From: Ectothiorhodospiraceae bacterium
Lineage (GTDB): Bacteria > Pseudomonadota > Gammaproteobacteria > Nitrococcales > Aquisalimonadaceae
Direction: 5' to 3'
Assembly (NCBI GenBank): GCA_007134055.1
Contig: SLLM01000376.1
Coordinates: forward strand, 1 to 34,668
Length of the DNA: 34,668 nt
Below are positions 28,292-34,668 of the stretch, piece after piece. Under the pieces are notes generated by a model that was not told the DNA's origin, ran no database searches, and was given only the letters and a program-made list of their open reading frames with translations. The first letter of the stretch is position 1; every line of letters begins with the position of its first letter. Made by a program: the position numbers and the translations under genes.

Positions 28292-29652
28292 CAACCCCTC
28301 CGTCGCCGCCACCACAGGGCAGCGGCCAACAACAGGCAGAGGGCCGGAAGCCCCAGGAGCAGCCCGAAGCCCATGACAACAAGGCCTGTGCGGGTCAATC
28401 GCAGCCGCTGGTCGGGAGCTGCCTGGCCGGCGAGCAGGCCCTCGGTATCGGCGGCGGAGAGCCAGTCCACCAGCGCCAGGCCCAACGCCAGGTTGGCGCC
28501 ATTGCCGATATAGGCATTGGAGAGAAAGTCCCCGTCCCCCATCACCACCACGCGCTGTTCACCCTGGCCGTCCGGGTAGGGTCGCCGCAGGCTCAGGCCC
28601 AGCATCAGCGGGCCCTTCTGTTCGCCCGCCGCCTCGTCCAGCTGCGGGGCGGACAGCTCCCCGGTCTCGTTCCAGTGGCGGGACTCGGAGCGCATCAGTA
28701 CCTCCACCTGCCAGTCCCCGTCGTCCGTATCCGCCGCCACATCCAGGGCCCGCGCACCGGAGAGAAGGCTCACGCCCTGGACCGTCCGCAGCGCCGGATG
28801 ACCGGCGTAGTCATCGACGACCAGCAGACGGGGATCGTCCACTCCCAGCAGCTCCTCTGCCCGCGGCTCCACGACCTGTCCGGGAAGGATCTGCAGCCCC
28901 AGGTATTCGACAAGGAAAGCAAGACGCTCGTCATCGTCGTCGTCGACGAGCCAGAGCAGGTTGCCGCCATCATCCAGGTATGCGGTGATCATGGCCCTGG
29001 CATCGGTCACCCAGTCCGAACGCGGTCCGGCAATGACCAGCGCCTCCGACGAGAGCGGCAGTCGGGGCACTCCGGCCGGCTGTATTGCCTGGAGCTGGTG
29101 CCCGCGTTCGCTCAGGTACTCCCCGAAGGCACCCAGATCGTGATTCCCTTCACCCTGCAGGTCCCGCTCACCGTGACCGGTCAGATACAGCAGGGGTTGA
29201 TCGCGACGTTCCAGCAGTCGCTGCAATGCCGCACTCAGTCGCGGCTCACTGGGAACCCCAACCTGCTCCTGGCGACCGCCATACTCCAGCAGCAACTCCC
29301 CGTGCCCCGTCACCCCCAGTTCGCGAACCAGGTCGGGTCTGGCATCCGGATTGATCATCCGCAGTTCGATGCGTGGCTGATGCCGCCGGAAGCGTTCCAC
29401 AAGTTGCCGCACGTGGCCTTCCAGCACATCATCCGGACGGACGAAAGCGGACACCACCAATGGCTCCTCCACGCGCTGCAGCAGGGTGGCCGTAGCCTCC
29501 GGCAACGGCTGCCGGGCGCTGCTGGCGACATCCGCCTGCCACACGTACAGGGTACTCAGCCAGGCCAGCAGACCCAGCACCAACAGGAACAGCAGCACGA
29601 ACAGGAGGCCCTGGAAGCGCAACCAGAACCGCGATTGTCGGTCAAGACGCAT
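28291..29652 (-). CDS. GldG-like ABC-exporter auxiliary protein
   Basis: A 453-aa protein with a transmembrane helix near the N-terminus (about residues 14-38) and another near the C-terminus (about 422-446), leaving a large extracytoplasmic domain between them. YLTGHGERDLQGEGNHDLGAFGEYL and a DYLDDGGN-like segment are typical of the GldG/intraflagellar-transport-like family. That family accompanies ABC-2 exporters, including the Gld system of gliding Bacteroidetes. In non-gliding bacteria the cargo is unknown. A 63-bp gap separates it from the permease and holds a palindrome, CGTCAA-T-TTGACG (29663-29675). Its own ribosome site is weak. Confidence 0.85.
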   Translation of the reverse strand: MRLDRQSRFWLRFQGLLFVLLFLLVLGLLAWLSTLYVWQADVASSARQPLPEATATLLQRVEEPLVVSAFVRPDDVLEGHVRQLVERFRRHQPRIELRMINPDARPDLVRELGVTGHGELLLEYGGRQEQVGVPSEPRLSAALQRLLERRDQPLLYLTGHGERDLQGEGNHDLGAFGEYLSERGHQLQAIQPAGVPRLPLSSEALVIAGPRSDWVTDARAMITAYLDDGGNLLWLVDDDDDERLAFLVEYLGLQILPGQVVEPRAEELLGVDDPRLLVVDDYAGHPALRTVQGVSLLSGARALDVAADTDDGDWQVEVLMRSESRHWNETGELSAPQLDEAAGEQKGPLMLGLSLRRPYPDGQGEQRVVVMGDGDFLSNAYIGNGANLALGLALVDWLSAADTEGLLAGQAAPDQRLRLTRTGLVVMGFGLLLGLPALCLLLAAALWWRRRRG

Positions 29653-29715
29653 GCATTGATACCGTCAATTTGACGCGATTGACTGAACCGCACGGGGGCG
29701 GGTTGAAAGGATATT

Positions 29716-30480
29716 TCACGCCTGCAGCCTCAGGATCTCCAGGCGGTGCACCGCGAATCCGAAGAACCCGACGGTCAGCAGCAGGAAATAGGCGATATCC
29801 ATGCTGCTGACCATCCCCTGCACCAGCGGCTGATAGTGGCTCAGCAGCGCCAGGTAGTCAGCCAGTGGATCGTCCCGACCGGCAATCGCGTCCACACCGC
29901 TGTTGAGCCCCAGCAGCAGCAGCGCCACTGCTACCGCCACCGCCGCAGCAAGGCCGGGCTGAATGCTCAGGGTCGAGGCGAACAGGGCGATGCCCGCAAA
30001 CACCGCGGCGAGCAGAAACAGCGCCAGGAAGGCGGTACCCAACCGCGCGAAATCCAGCACCGTCGCCCCGTGCAGGGTCAGCGGCATCAGCACCCAGGGG
30101 AGCAGGAGAAGCGTCAGGAAGGCCAGTGCCGCCAGATACTTGCCTGCTGCGATCTGGTGCATGGCCACGGGTGCCGCATACAGCAGCTGAAGGCTGCCGG
30201 TGCGGCGTTCGTCGGCCACCAGCCGCATTGCCATCAACGCCATGCCGAGCAGCAGCATCCCGATCAGCAGGGCGCTGCCGAAGAACGGCTGCAGCACCAG
30301 GTCGTTGACCCCCATGGGGCTGTTCACCCGGACAACCAACGGTTCGTAGTGCGTCCGATACTGCTCGACCAGCAGGAGAAACCACCAGGCCGCCGCACCC
30401 TGGGCCAGCGCCATGACGATCCACGCCAGAGGCGAGGCAAGGATCTGGCGAAGCTCCCGCCAGGCGATGGCTGCCGTCAT
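29716..30480 (-). CDS. ABC-2 type exporter permease (GldF-like)
   Basis: A 254-aa permease with six hydrophobic segments, beginning MTAAIAWRELRQILASPLAWIV. The internal ADERRTGSLQLLYAAPV segment is a hallmark of ABC-2 permeases of the Gld/Nos type, and SIQPGLAAAVAVAVALLLLGLNSGVD contributes later helices. The ATG at 30480 overlaps the ATPase stop by four bases (ATGA). With the ATPase it would form the membrane core of the exporter. Confidence 0.9.
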   Translation of the reverse strand: MTAAIAWRELRQILASPLAWIVMALAQGAAAWWFLLLVEQYRTHYEPLVVRVNSPMGVNDLVLQPFFGSALLIGMLLLGMALMAMRLVADERRTGSLQLLYAAPVAMHQIAAGKYLAALAFLTLLLLPWVLMPLTLHGATVLDFARLGTAFLALFLLAAVFAGIALFASTLSIQPGLAAAVAVAVALLLLGLNSGVDAIAGRDDPLADYLALLSHYQPLVQGMVSSMDIAYFLLLTVGFFGFAVHRLEILRLQA

Positions 30481-31406
30481 GCCGCCGCCTCCCGGCCGAC
30501 GGTCAGTTCCAGGAACACCTGCTCCAGCGTCGGGCGCTCCGGTGTCAGCTCCTGCAAGCCCCAGCCCTCCTCGACGCTCCGTGCGATCAGGGCGTCCAGG
30601 GCGCTGTCCAGGTGCACGACCACCCGGTACCCCGAGGGGATCCGCTCGACCACCTCGAGCCCCGGGAGCTGTGACAGCAACGCAAGCGCCGGCGGTGAAC
30701 GGAAGCACAGACGATAGCCGGATCCGACGCCGGCGCCCCCCCCTTCGGGGTGGCCTTCGTACACCTGCCGGCCTTCATGGAGAATGACGACCCGGTCACA
30801 CAGGGCCTGCACCTCGCCCAGTATGTGACTGGAGAACACCACGGCCCGGTCCTGCTTCAGGCTCCGGATCAGCGCGCGGATCTCCTGGACCTGCTGCGGA
30901 TCGAGCCCGGCGGTCGGTTCATCCAGGATGATGAGTTCGGGATCATGGACAATCGCCTGGGCAATACCCACGCGTTGCCGGTAGCCCTTGGACAGGTTCC
31001 GGATCATGCGCCCGCCAACATCGGACAGGCCGGAGCGCTCCAGGGCGTGCTCCACCATCGGCCGGCGCCGACGCCGCGATACCCGCCGCAGCATCGCAGC
31101 GTAGTCGAGATACTCGCGCACGCTGGTATCCACGTATAACGGGGGAATCTCCGGCAGATAGCCGAGATGCCGTTTCGCCTCGAGGGGCCGCTCCAGGAGA
31201 TCGACCCCGCAGAGTTTCACGGCGCCCTCGCTGGGGGCCAGTGTCCCACAGACCATCCGCAACGTAGTGGTCTTACCGGCTCCATTGAGCCCCAGCAACC
31301 CCACCACATCCCCGGCACGGGCTGTCAGCGTCACATCGCTGACGGCATGACGGGCACCGAACCGGCGACCAAGGGCGGTGGCTTCCAGCAGCAGTTCCCG
31401 GGCCAT
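30477..31406 (-). CDS. ABC exporter ATP-binding protein (GldA-like)
   Basis: A 309-aa ABC ATPase. Walker A is GLNGAGKTT, the Q-loop region is GYLPEIPPLY, the signature is LSKGYRQRVGIAQAI, Walker B is LIILDEPTAGLDP and the switch is SSHILGE. The extra C-terminal 90 residues follow the pattern of GldA/CcmA-type ATPases that pair with ABC-2 permeases. The ATG at 31406 follows AGGAGAAG; the open frame upstream to 31541 lacks homology. It is the first gene of a five-gene run ending in mutM. Confidence 0.92.
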   Translation of the reverse strand: MARELLLEATALGRRFGARHAVSDVTLTARAGDVVGLLGLNGAGKTTTLRMVCGTLAPSEGAVKLCGVDLLERPLEAKRHLGYLPEIPPLYVDTSVREYLDYAAMLRRVSRRRRRPMVEHALERSGLSDVGGRMIRNLSKGYRQRVGIAQAIVHDPELIILDEPTAGLDPQQVQEIRALIRSLKQDRAVVFSSHILGEVQALCDRVVILHEGRQVYEGHPEGGGAGVGSGYRLCFRSPPALALLSQLPGLEVVERIPSGYRVVVHLDSALDALIARSVEEGWGLQELTPERPTLEQVFLELTVGREAAA

Positions 31407-31500
31407 GCTTCTCCTGTCGTACGTTTCGGATGGCGGTTCCCCCGCGGGATCCGCCGGATGAGAGGCTCCCGGGGGAAAGTCCGGTATACCGGGTGCCGTC

Positions 31501-32703
31501 TCACCAGCGGGCGGCGATCTCCCGCGCCCAGTCAATCGCATCCAGGTAGGACTGGATCACCACCGCCGGCCGGTAGCCTGCCTGCTCGATCCAGCCCCAC
31601 TCGCCCAGTTCGTAGTGCAGTACGCACTCGAGTATCTGCCCGGGCTTGCCCTGGTGCCGCAGCAGGGCGTCGACCACCTCGTTGCTGAGCGGCAGCGCCA
31701 TCAGGACCTCGTCAAGACTGGCGTCCATCAGGGCATCCAGACCGGAAAAGAGGCCTACCGTAAAATATGTGTTGCCCGATGCATAGCCCTGGCGTTCAGC
31801 TAACTGCTGGCACATTCTCGCCCGCACCATCAGCGTCGTCATCAATTCGGACGGCTTGTCGGTCACTGACGCCATGGCCAGCAGCGACGCCCATGCCTGC
31901 AGCTCCCGGACACCGAGATAGACGACCGCCTGGTGAATGGAATCGATGCGTCTGTGGATGGGGAAGAACGCCGAGTTCATGTAGCGAAGCAGCTTGTAGC
32001 TGAGGGACACGTCACTGCTGATCAGCTGCTCCAGGTCCCGCAGATCGACATTTGGCTGGTAGAGCCTGGCGATAAGATTGAGGGTGGGCAACCGGCTGGT
32101 GGGGATGGAGCTGCCGCGCACGGTCCGGGGCCGACTGAGAAAAAACCCCTGGAAGTAGTCGAATCCCAGGTCCCGGCACAGCTCGAACATCTCCTGGGTT
32201 TCCACCTTCTCCGCCAGCAGCCGCACATCGTAGCGGCGCAGGTCCTCCACGGTCGTGCGCAGACGCAGGACATCCAGCTGTGCCACATCCACCTTGACGA
32301 TATCCACCCGTGAGAGGAAAGCCTGCTGCTGCCTGGCGCCGGCGTAGTCGTCCAGGGAGACCAGATAGCCAGCCGCCCGGAATCTCTCCACGGCCTCCAG
32401 CATGTCCGGCTCGGCGGGCAGATCCTCGAGCAGCTCCAGAACAACCCGCTCGGCGGGGAAGGGTACCCGCAGGGACCCGACAAGGAACTCCCGGGTGAGA
32501 TTGATAAAGGCACGACGCCGACCGACGAGCTGATCCAGGCCGACAACGGTAAATGCGTTGAGAATGACCTGGGAGGTGGCCTGGTCGCCGTTGACGAACC
32601 GGGCTTCCTCGACACCGCCGGTTTCCCGGAACAGCAGCTCGTATCCGTACACGCTGAGGTCGCGGCTGAATATCGGCTGCCGCGCTACGAAGACGTCATC
32701 CAT
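31501..32703 (-). CDS. EAL-HDOD signalling protein (CdgJ/YuxH family)
   Basis: A 400-aa protein with an N-terminal EAL domain (residues about 3-200) and a C-terminal HDOD domain (about 205-395). In this family the EAL domain is often catalytically degenerate. Here the positions expected for catalysis look present: Glu22 (YELLFR), Asn68, Glu90, Asp118-Asp119 (LDDYAG), Lys137, Glu165 (AEKVET) and Gln185 (YFQGFF). The loop after the double Asp (DDYAGARQQQ) is not canonical. It could thus degrade or merely bind cyclic di-GMP. HDOD domains serve as signalling platforms in motility and stress. The gene is monocistronic, upstream of the exporter operon by 94 bp. Confidence 0.9.
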   Translation of the reverse strand: MDDVFVARQPIFSRDLSVYGYELLFRETGGVEEARFVNGDQATSQVILNAFTVVGLDQLVGRRRAFINLTREFLVGSLRVPFPAERVVLELLEDLPAEPDMLEAVERFRAAGYLVSLDDYAGARQQQAFLSRVDIVKVDVAQLDVLRLRTTVEDLRRYDVRLLAEKVETQEMFELCRDLGFDYFQGFFLSRPRTVRGSSIPTSRLPTLNLIARLYQPNVDLRDLEQLISSDVSLSYKLLRYMNSAFFPIHRRIDSIHQAVVYLGVRELQAWASLLAMASVTDKPSELMTTLMVRARMCQQLAERQGYASGNTYFTVGLFSGLDALMDASLDEVLMALPLSNEVVDALLRHQGKPGQILECVLHYELGEWGWIEQAGYRPAVVIQSYLDAIDWAREIAARW

Positions 32704-33031
32704 TCACGGTCCCTTACGTGGACTACCCGGCCAGCGCCAGCCATTCCGGGCCGGCACCCGATCCATACTACCGGCTTTCAGGAAGGGGGGCCCGTACTCG
32801 GTCACAGTGTAGTCACGGGGAAGGAGGCACGCACGGGGGGCACGGATCGTTCCGTTGCGGGACGCCGCGCAAGCCGGCGACAGGTACCCAGGCGGGTGAT
32901 TCCCGCTACGGAATTGGTTGAACTGGCATGACGTGACAGAGAACGGCGCACCCGCGCCTGCATGGCGTGCGCTCGCGGTGGATCGGGGTGAACGATGCCA
33001 CGCCGGGACAGCCATGACTCCGGCGACGCGA
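32704..33031. other. Intergenic region between the EAL-HDOD gene and rpmG
   Basis: About 330 bp with no convincing gene on either strand; the short open frames have no ribosome site or recognisable sequence. It must contain the end of the rpmB-rpmG transcript and the EAL-HDOD promoter. A small GC hairpin (GGCGC-GGGT-GCGCC on the minus strand, near 32945-32960) may mark the former, though it lacks a clean U tract. Confidence 0.5.
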
Positions 33032-33187
33032 CTACTTGATCTTGGCTTCCTTGTAGATCACGTGCTTGCGGACCACCGGATCGTACTTCTTGAACTCGAG
33101 CTTGTTCGGCGTATTCCGCTTGTTCTTGTTGGTGGTGTAGTAATGCCCGGTACCGGCGGATGACACCAGTTTGATCTTGTCCCTCAT
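33032..33187 (-). CDS. rpmG: 50S ribosomal protein L33
   Basis: A 51-aa ribosomal protein, read from an ATG at 33187 to a TAG at 33032. The sequence [20 protein letters not shown] followed by [17 protein letters not shown] and a Lys-rich end is clear L33. The zinc-ribbon cysteines of the other L33 form are absent, so this is the cysteine-free (zinc-independent) type. It follows rpmB by 11 bp, the standard rpmB-rpmG operon. Confidence 0.97.
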   Translation of the reverse strand: MRDKIKLVSSAGTGHYYTTNKNKRNTPNKLEFKKYDPVVRKHVIYKEAKIK

Positions 33188-33198
33188 GACTGCACCTC

Positions 33199-33435
33199 TC
33201 AGACCTTCTCGCCGCGAGCCCGCAGGTCGGATAGAACCTGATCGATGCCCTGCTTGTCAATGATCCGCAGCCCCTTGCCGGATACGCGCAGGCGTACCCA
33301 CCGGTTCTCGCTTTCCACCCAGAAGCGGTGATAATGCAGGTTCGGCAGAAACCGCCGCCGCGTCTTGTTGTTCGCGTGCGAGACATTGTTGCCGACGCTG
33401 GGACGCTTGCCCGTTACCTGACAAACCTTGGACAT
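33199..33435 (-). CDS. rpmB: 50S ribosomal protein L28
   Basis: A 78-aa ribosomal protein, identical in length to E. coli L28. [20 protein letters not shown] and [18 protein letters not shown] are diagnostic. The ATG at 33435 follows AGGAGA; an in-frame ATG three codons earlier is less well placed. It is transcribed from a strong promoter at 33500-33528 through a short leader with a hairpin. Confidence 0.97.
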   Translation of the reverse strand: MSKVCQVTGKRPSVGNNVSHANNKTRRRFLPNLHYHRFWVESENRWVRLRVSGKGLRIIDKQGIDQVLSDLRARGEKV

Positions 33436-33465
33436 GCTGGCCATCTCCTGACTTCAGCGGTACGT

Positions 33466-33486
33466 GCACCCGGATCTCACGGGTGC
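33466..33486 (-). promoter_or_regulatory. Hairpin in the rpmB leader
   Basis: A perfect 7-bp stem, GCACCCG and CGGGTGC, with a 7-nt loop, lies in the predicted 5' leader of rpmB between the promoter and the ribosome site. It may be a transcript-stabilising or ribosomal-protein-responsive structure; only the stem itself is seen. Confidence 0.45.
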
Positions 33487-33499
33487 GGGGAAGGCGGGT

Positions 33500-33528
33500 G
33501 TTATACCAGCTGGCCGCGGCCCGTTCAA
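33500..33528 (-). promoter_or_regulatory. Strong sigma-70 promoter of rpmB-rpmG
   Basis: On the minus strand TTGAAC (33528-33523), exactly 17 bp, and TATAAC (33505-33500), about 65 bp before the rpmB start. Both hexamers are near consensus and the spacing is ideal. Confidence 0.8.
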
Positions 33529-33551
33529 GCAAACGCCGCTCTCACGAGGCA

Positions 33552-33579
33552 TTGAAAAGCCGCAAAACGCCACTATGTA
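33552..33579 (+). promoter_or_regulatory. Probable sigma-32 heat-shock promoter of the Hsp20 gene
   Basis: TTGAAA (33552-33557), 13 bp, CACTATGTA (33571-33579) fits the RpoH pattern CTTGAAA-N13-CCCCATNTA with two mismatches in the -10. The same bases can also be read as a sigma-70 promoter (TTGAAA-N16-TATGTA). It lies about 45 bp before the Hsp20 start and 23 bp from the divergent rpmB -35. Confidence 0.6.
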
Positions 33580-33624
33580 GGCGGTATGGGCAAGTGCATC
33601 AACAGACAAATCAGGAGGTTAACA

Positions 33625-34068
33625 ATGAACATTCGTCGCCATGAACCGTGGAGCCTGCTCAATCAGCTCAGCAACGAGATGAACTCCCTGTTCGACAACC
33701 GACTGCCGGCGGCAGGCGACGCCAGCAGCATGGCCACCAGCGACTGGGTTCCCGCGGTGGACATCCGTGAGGAGTCCGACCGCTACCTGATCCACGCCGA
33801 CATTCCGGGGGTCGACCCGGAGAAGATCGAGATCAGCATGGAGAATGGTGTGCTGTCGATCCGCGGCGAACGCGCACACGAAAGCGAGGAACAGCGTGAT
33901 GGCTATCGCCGGGTGGAGCGCCTGCGCGGCACCTTCCACCGTCGCTTCTCCCTGCCGGACACCGCGGATGCCGAGCGCGTCTCCGCCAGCAGCCGGCACG
34001 GAGTGCTGGAGATCGTCATCCCGAAACAGGAAAAGGTACAGCCGCGCCGCATCGCCGTGCAAAGCTAA
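33625..34068 (+). CDS. Hsp20 / small heat-shock protein
   Basis: A 147-aa alpha-crystallin-type holdase chaperone that binds unfolding proteins and keeps them refoldable. It has a short N-terminal arm (EPWSLLNQLSNEMNSLF), the alpha-crystallin domain (about residues 45-135: DWVPAVDIREESDRYLIHADIPGV, then GTFHRRFSLPD and GVLEIVIPK) and a C-terminal RRIAV resembling the I-x-I/V anchor for oligomer assembly. The ATG at 33625 has a perfect AGGAGG seven bases upstream. A sigma-32-like promoter precedes it, and a J-protein gene follows. Confidence 0.95.
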   Translation: MNIRRHEPWSLLNQLSNEMNSLFDNRLPAAGDASSMATSDWVPAVDIREESDRYLIHADIPGVDPEKIEISMENGVLSIRGERAHESEEQRDGYRRVERLRGTFHRRFSLPDTADAERVSASSRHGVLEIVIPKQEKVQPRRIAVQS

Positions 34069-34102
34069 AGCTGAGTCCTGCCAACGGCATGGGGACTGAT
34101 CC

Positions 34103-34141
34103 CGCGGGGACGCCCGGAAACCGTGTCCGGGCGCCCTCGCG
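34103..34141. terminator. Large hairpin between the Hsp20 and J-protein genes
   Basis: A 16-bp stem with two imperfect pairs (one G-U type, one A-C) and a 7-nt loop: CGCGGGGACGCCCGGA pairs with TCCGGGCGCCCTCGCG. No T tract follows, so it may be a processing or pausing element that sets relative expression, rather than a clean intrinsic terminator. Confidence 0.45.
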
Positions 34142-34206
34142 GCGATTCGGATCACTGCTTCGGGGCGCCATTGGCAGCACGGAGTCACCAGGGGGAATCG
34201 GCATTC

Positions 34207-34668
34207 ATGGAGTTCAAGGACTACTACAAGGTGCTCGGAGTAAAGCGGGACGCTTCCCAGGATGCGATCAAGAAAGCGTATCGCCGCCTCGCCCGGAAAT
34301 ACCACCCCGACGTCAGCAAGGAAGCGGACGCCGAAGCACGCTTCAAGGAGGTCAGCGAAGCCTATGAGGTCCTGCAGGATCCGGAGAAACGCCAGGCATA
34401 CGATCAGCTGGGAGCAAACTGGCAGCAGGGCCAGGATTTCCGGCCGCCGCCCGGTTGGCAGTGGCGCAGTGAGGGTGGCTCGGAACAGGCCGATGCCGCG
34501 TTCAGCGAGTTCTTCGAGAGTCTGTTCGGCCGGGGCCGGGGCCCCTTTGCCGACGTGGGCGGCAACTTCTCCGGCGGATTCCGTCGGGAACCCCGGCGGC
34601 GCCGCGGCCGGGACCAGACGGTACGAACGACGATCACTCTGGAGGAGGCGTTCCACGGCACCACGAGG
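34207..34668 (+). CDS. cbpA: CbpA-type DnaJ-family co-chaperone (3' end outside window)
   Basis: The first 154 codons are present and the frame runs off the right edge. The J domain (residues about 4-70) has [12 protein letters not shown], the essential HPD motif in KYHPDVSKE, and [25 protein letters not shown] glycine/phenylalanine-rich stretch follows, then the start of the client-binding domain ([13 protein letters not shown]). The direct step from G/F region to that domain without zinc-finger cysteines fits class-B J proteins such as CbpA rather than DnaJ. It stimulates DnaK ATPase and would cooperate with the upstream Hsp20. Confidence 0.9.
   Translation, partial: MEFKDYYKVLGVKRDASQDAIKKAYRRLARKYHPDVSKEADAEARFKEVSEAYEVLQDPEKRQAYDQLGANWQQGQDFRPPPGWQWRSEGGSEQADAAFSEFFESLFGRGRGPFADVGGNFSGGFRREPRRRRGRDQTVRTTITLEEAFHGTTR

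Noticed and set aside
26861-28513. A 550-codon plus-strand frame
   Set aside because: It is antisense to mutM, the DUF4340 gene and the GldG-like gene, without motifs.
32802-33031. Short open frames between the EAL-HDOD gene and rpmG
   Set aside because: They lack ribosome sites, consistent third-position bias and any recognisable sequence.

Overview
The window is about 34.7 kb of GC-rich, gene-dense bacterial chromosome. Gene content and order (argB-algC-dut-coaBC-radC, rpoH-ftsX-ftsE-ftsY, two M16 peptidases, rsmD-coaD, rpmB-rpmG) match the Gammaproteobacteria and recall Pseudomonas and the Chromatiales/Ectothiorhodospiraceae. The HrcA-type CIRCE operator fits a gammaproteobacterium outside the enterics. 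I infer a free-living, probably Ectothiorhodospiraceae-like organism; genus cannot be read from the sequence. I see no rRNA, tRNA, insertion sequence, prophage or CRISPR array.

Layout. Positions 1-3811 hold two divergent alpha/beta hydrolases (the first cut by the window edge), an ATP-type phosphofructokinase and a DUF4124 protein. Positions 3894-10253 are a minus-strand run: radC, an unknown 79-aa gene, coaBC, dut, a membrane-anchored AlgC-type mutase and argB. Positions 10314-13879 are the conserved ftsY-ftsE-ftsX-rpoH block, with rpoH carrying its own promoter overlapped by a perfect CIRCE element. From 13987 the plus strand carries an active/inactive M16 peptidase pair, rsmD (apparently starting at CTG), coaD, mlaC and a lytic-transglycosylase-like lipoprotein.

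Positions 19812-20339 are the largest non-coding stretch. On the minus strand it carries a sigma-54-type promoter, an upstream cluster of GTTCC/GGAAC boxes and an intrinsic terminator with eight U residues, which together suggest an undescribed small RNA of about 160 nt. A PilZ protein and a Yip1-like membrane protein follow. A Zur-like box precedes a tiny membrane-protein gene and znuCBA; ZnuA has an 18-histidine loop. Then come greB and, tail to tail with it, an actin-like ATPase gene with no visible segregation partners.

Positions 26597-31406 (minus) form a Gld-type ABC exporter operon (ATPase, permease, GldG-like, DUF4340) that runs into mutM. An EAL-HDOD protein, rpmB-rpmG, an Hsp20 chaperone and a CbpA-type J protein (cut by the edge) close the window.

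Themes. Heat-shock control recurs: a CIRCE site on rpoH, and a sigma-32-like promoter on the Hsp20 gene that sits back to back with a strong sigma-70 promoter for rpmB-rpmG. Envelope biology (FtsEX, MlaC, transglycosylase lipoprotein, M16 pair, ABC exporter) and cyclic-di-GMP signalling (PilZ, EAL-HDOD) are also represented. The best candidates for something undescribed are the sigma-54 small RNA locus, the solitary actin-like gene and the HrcA-type operator on rpoH.
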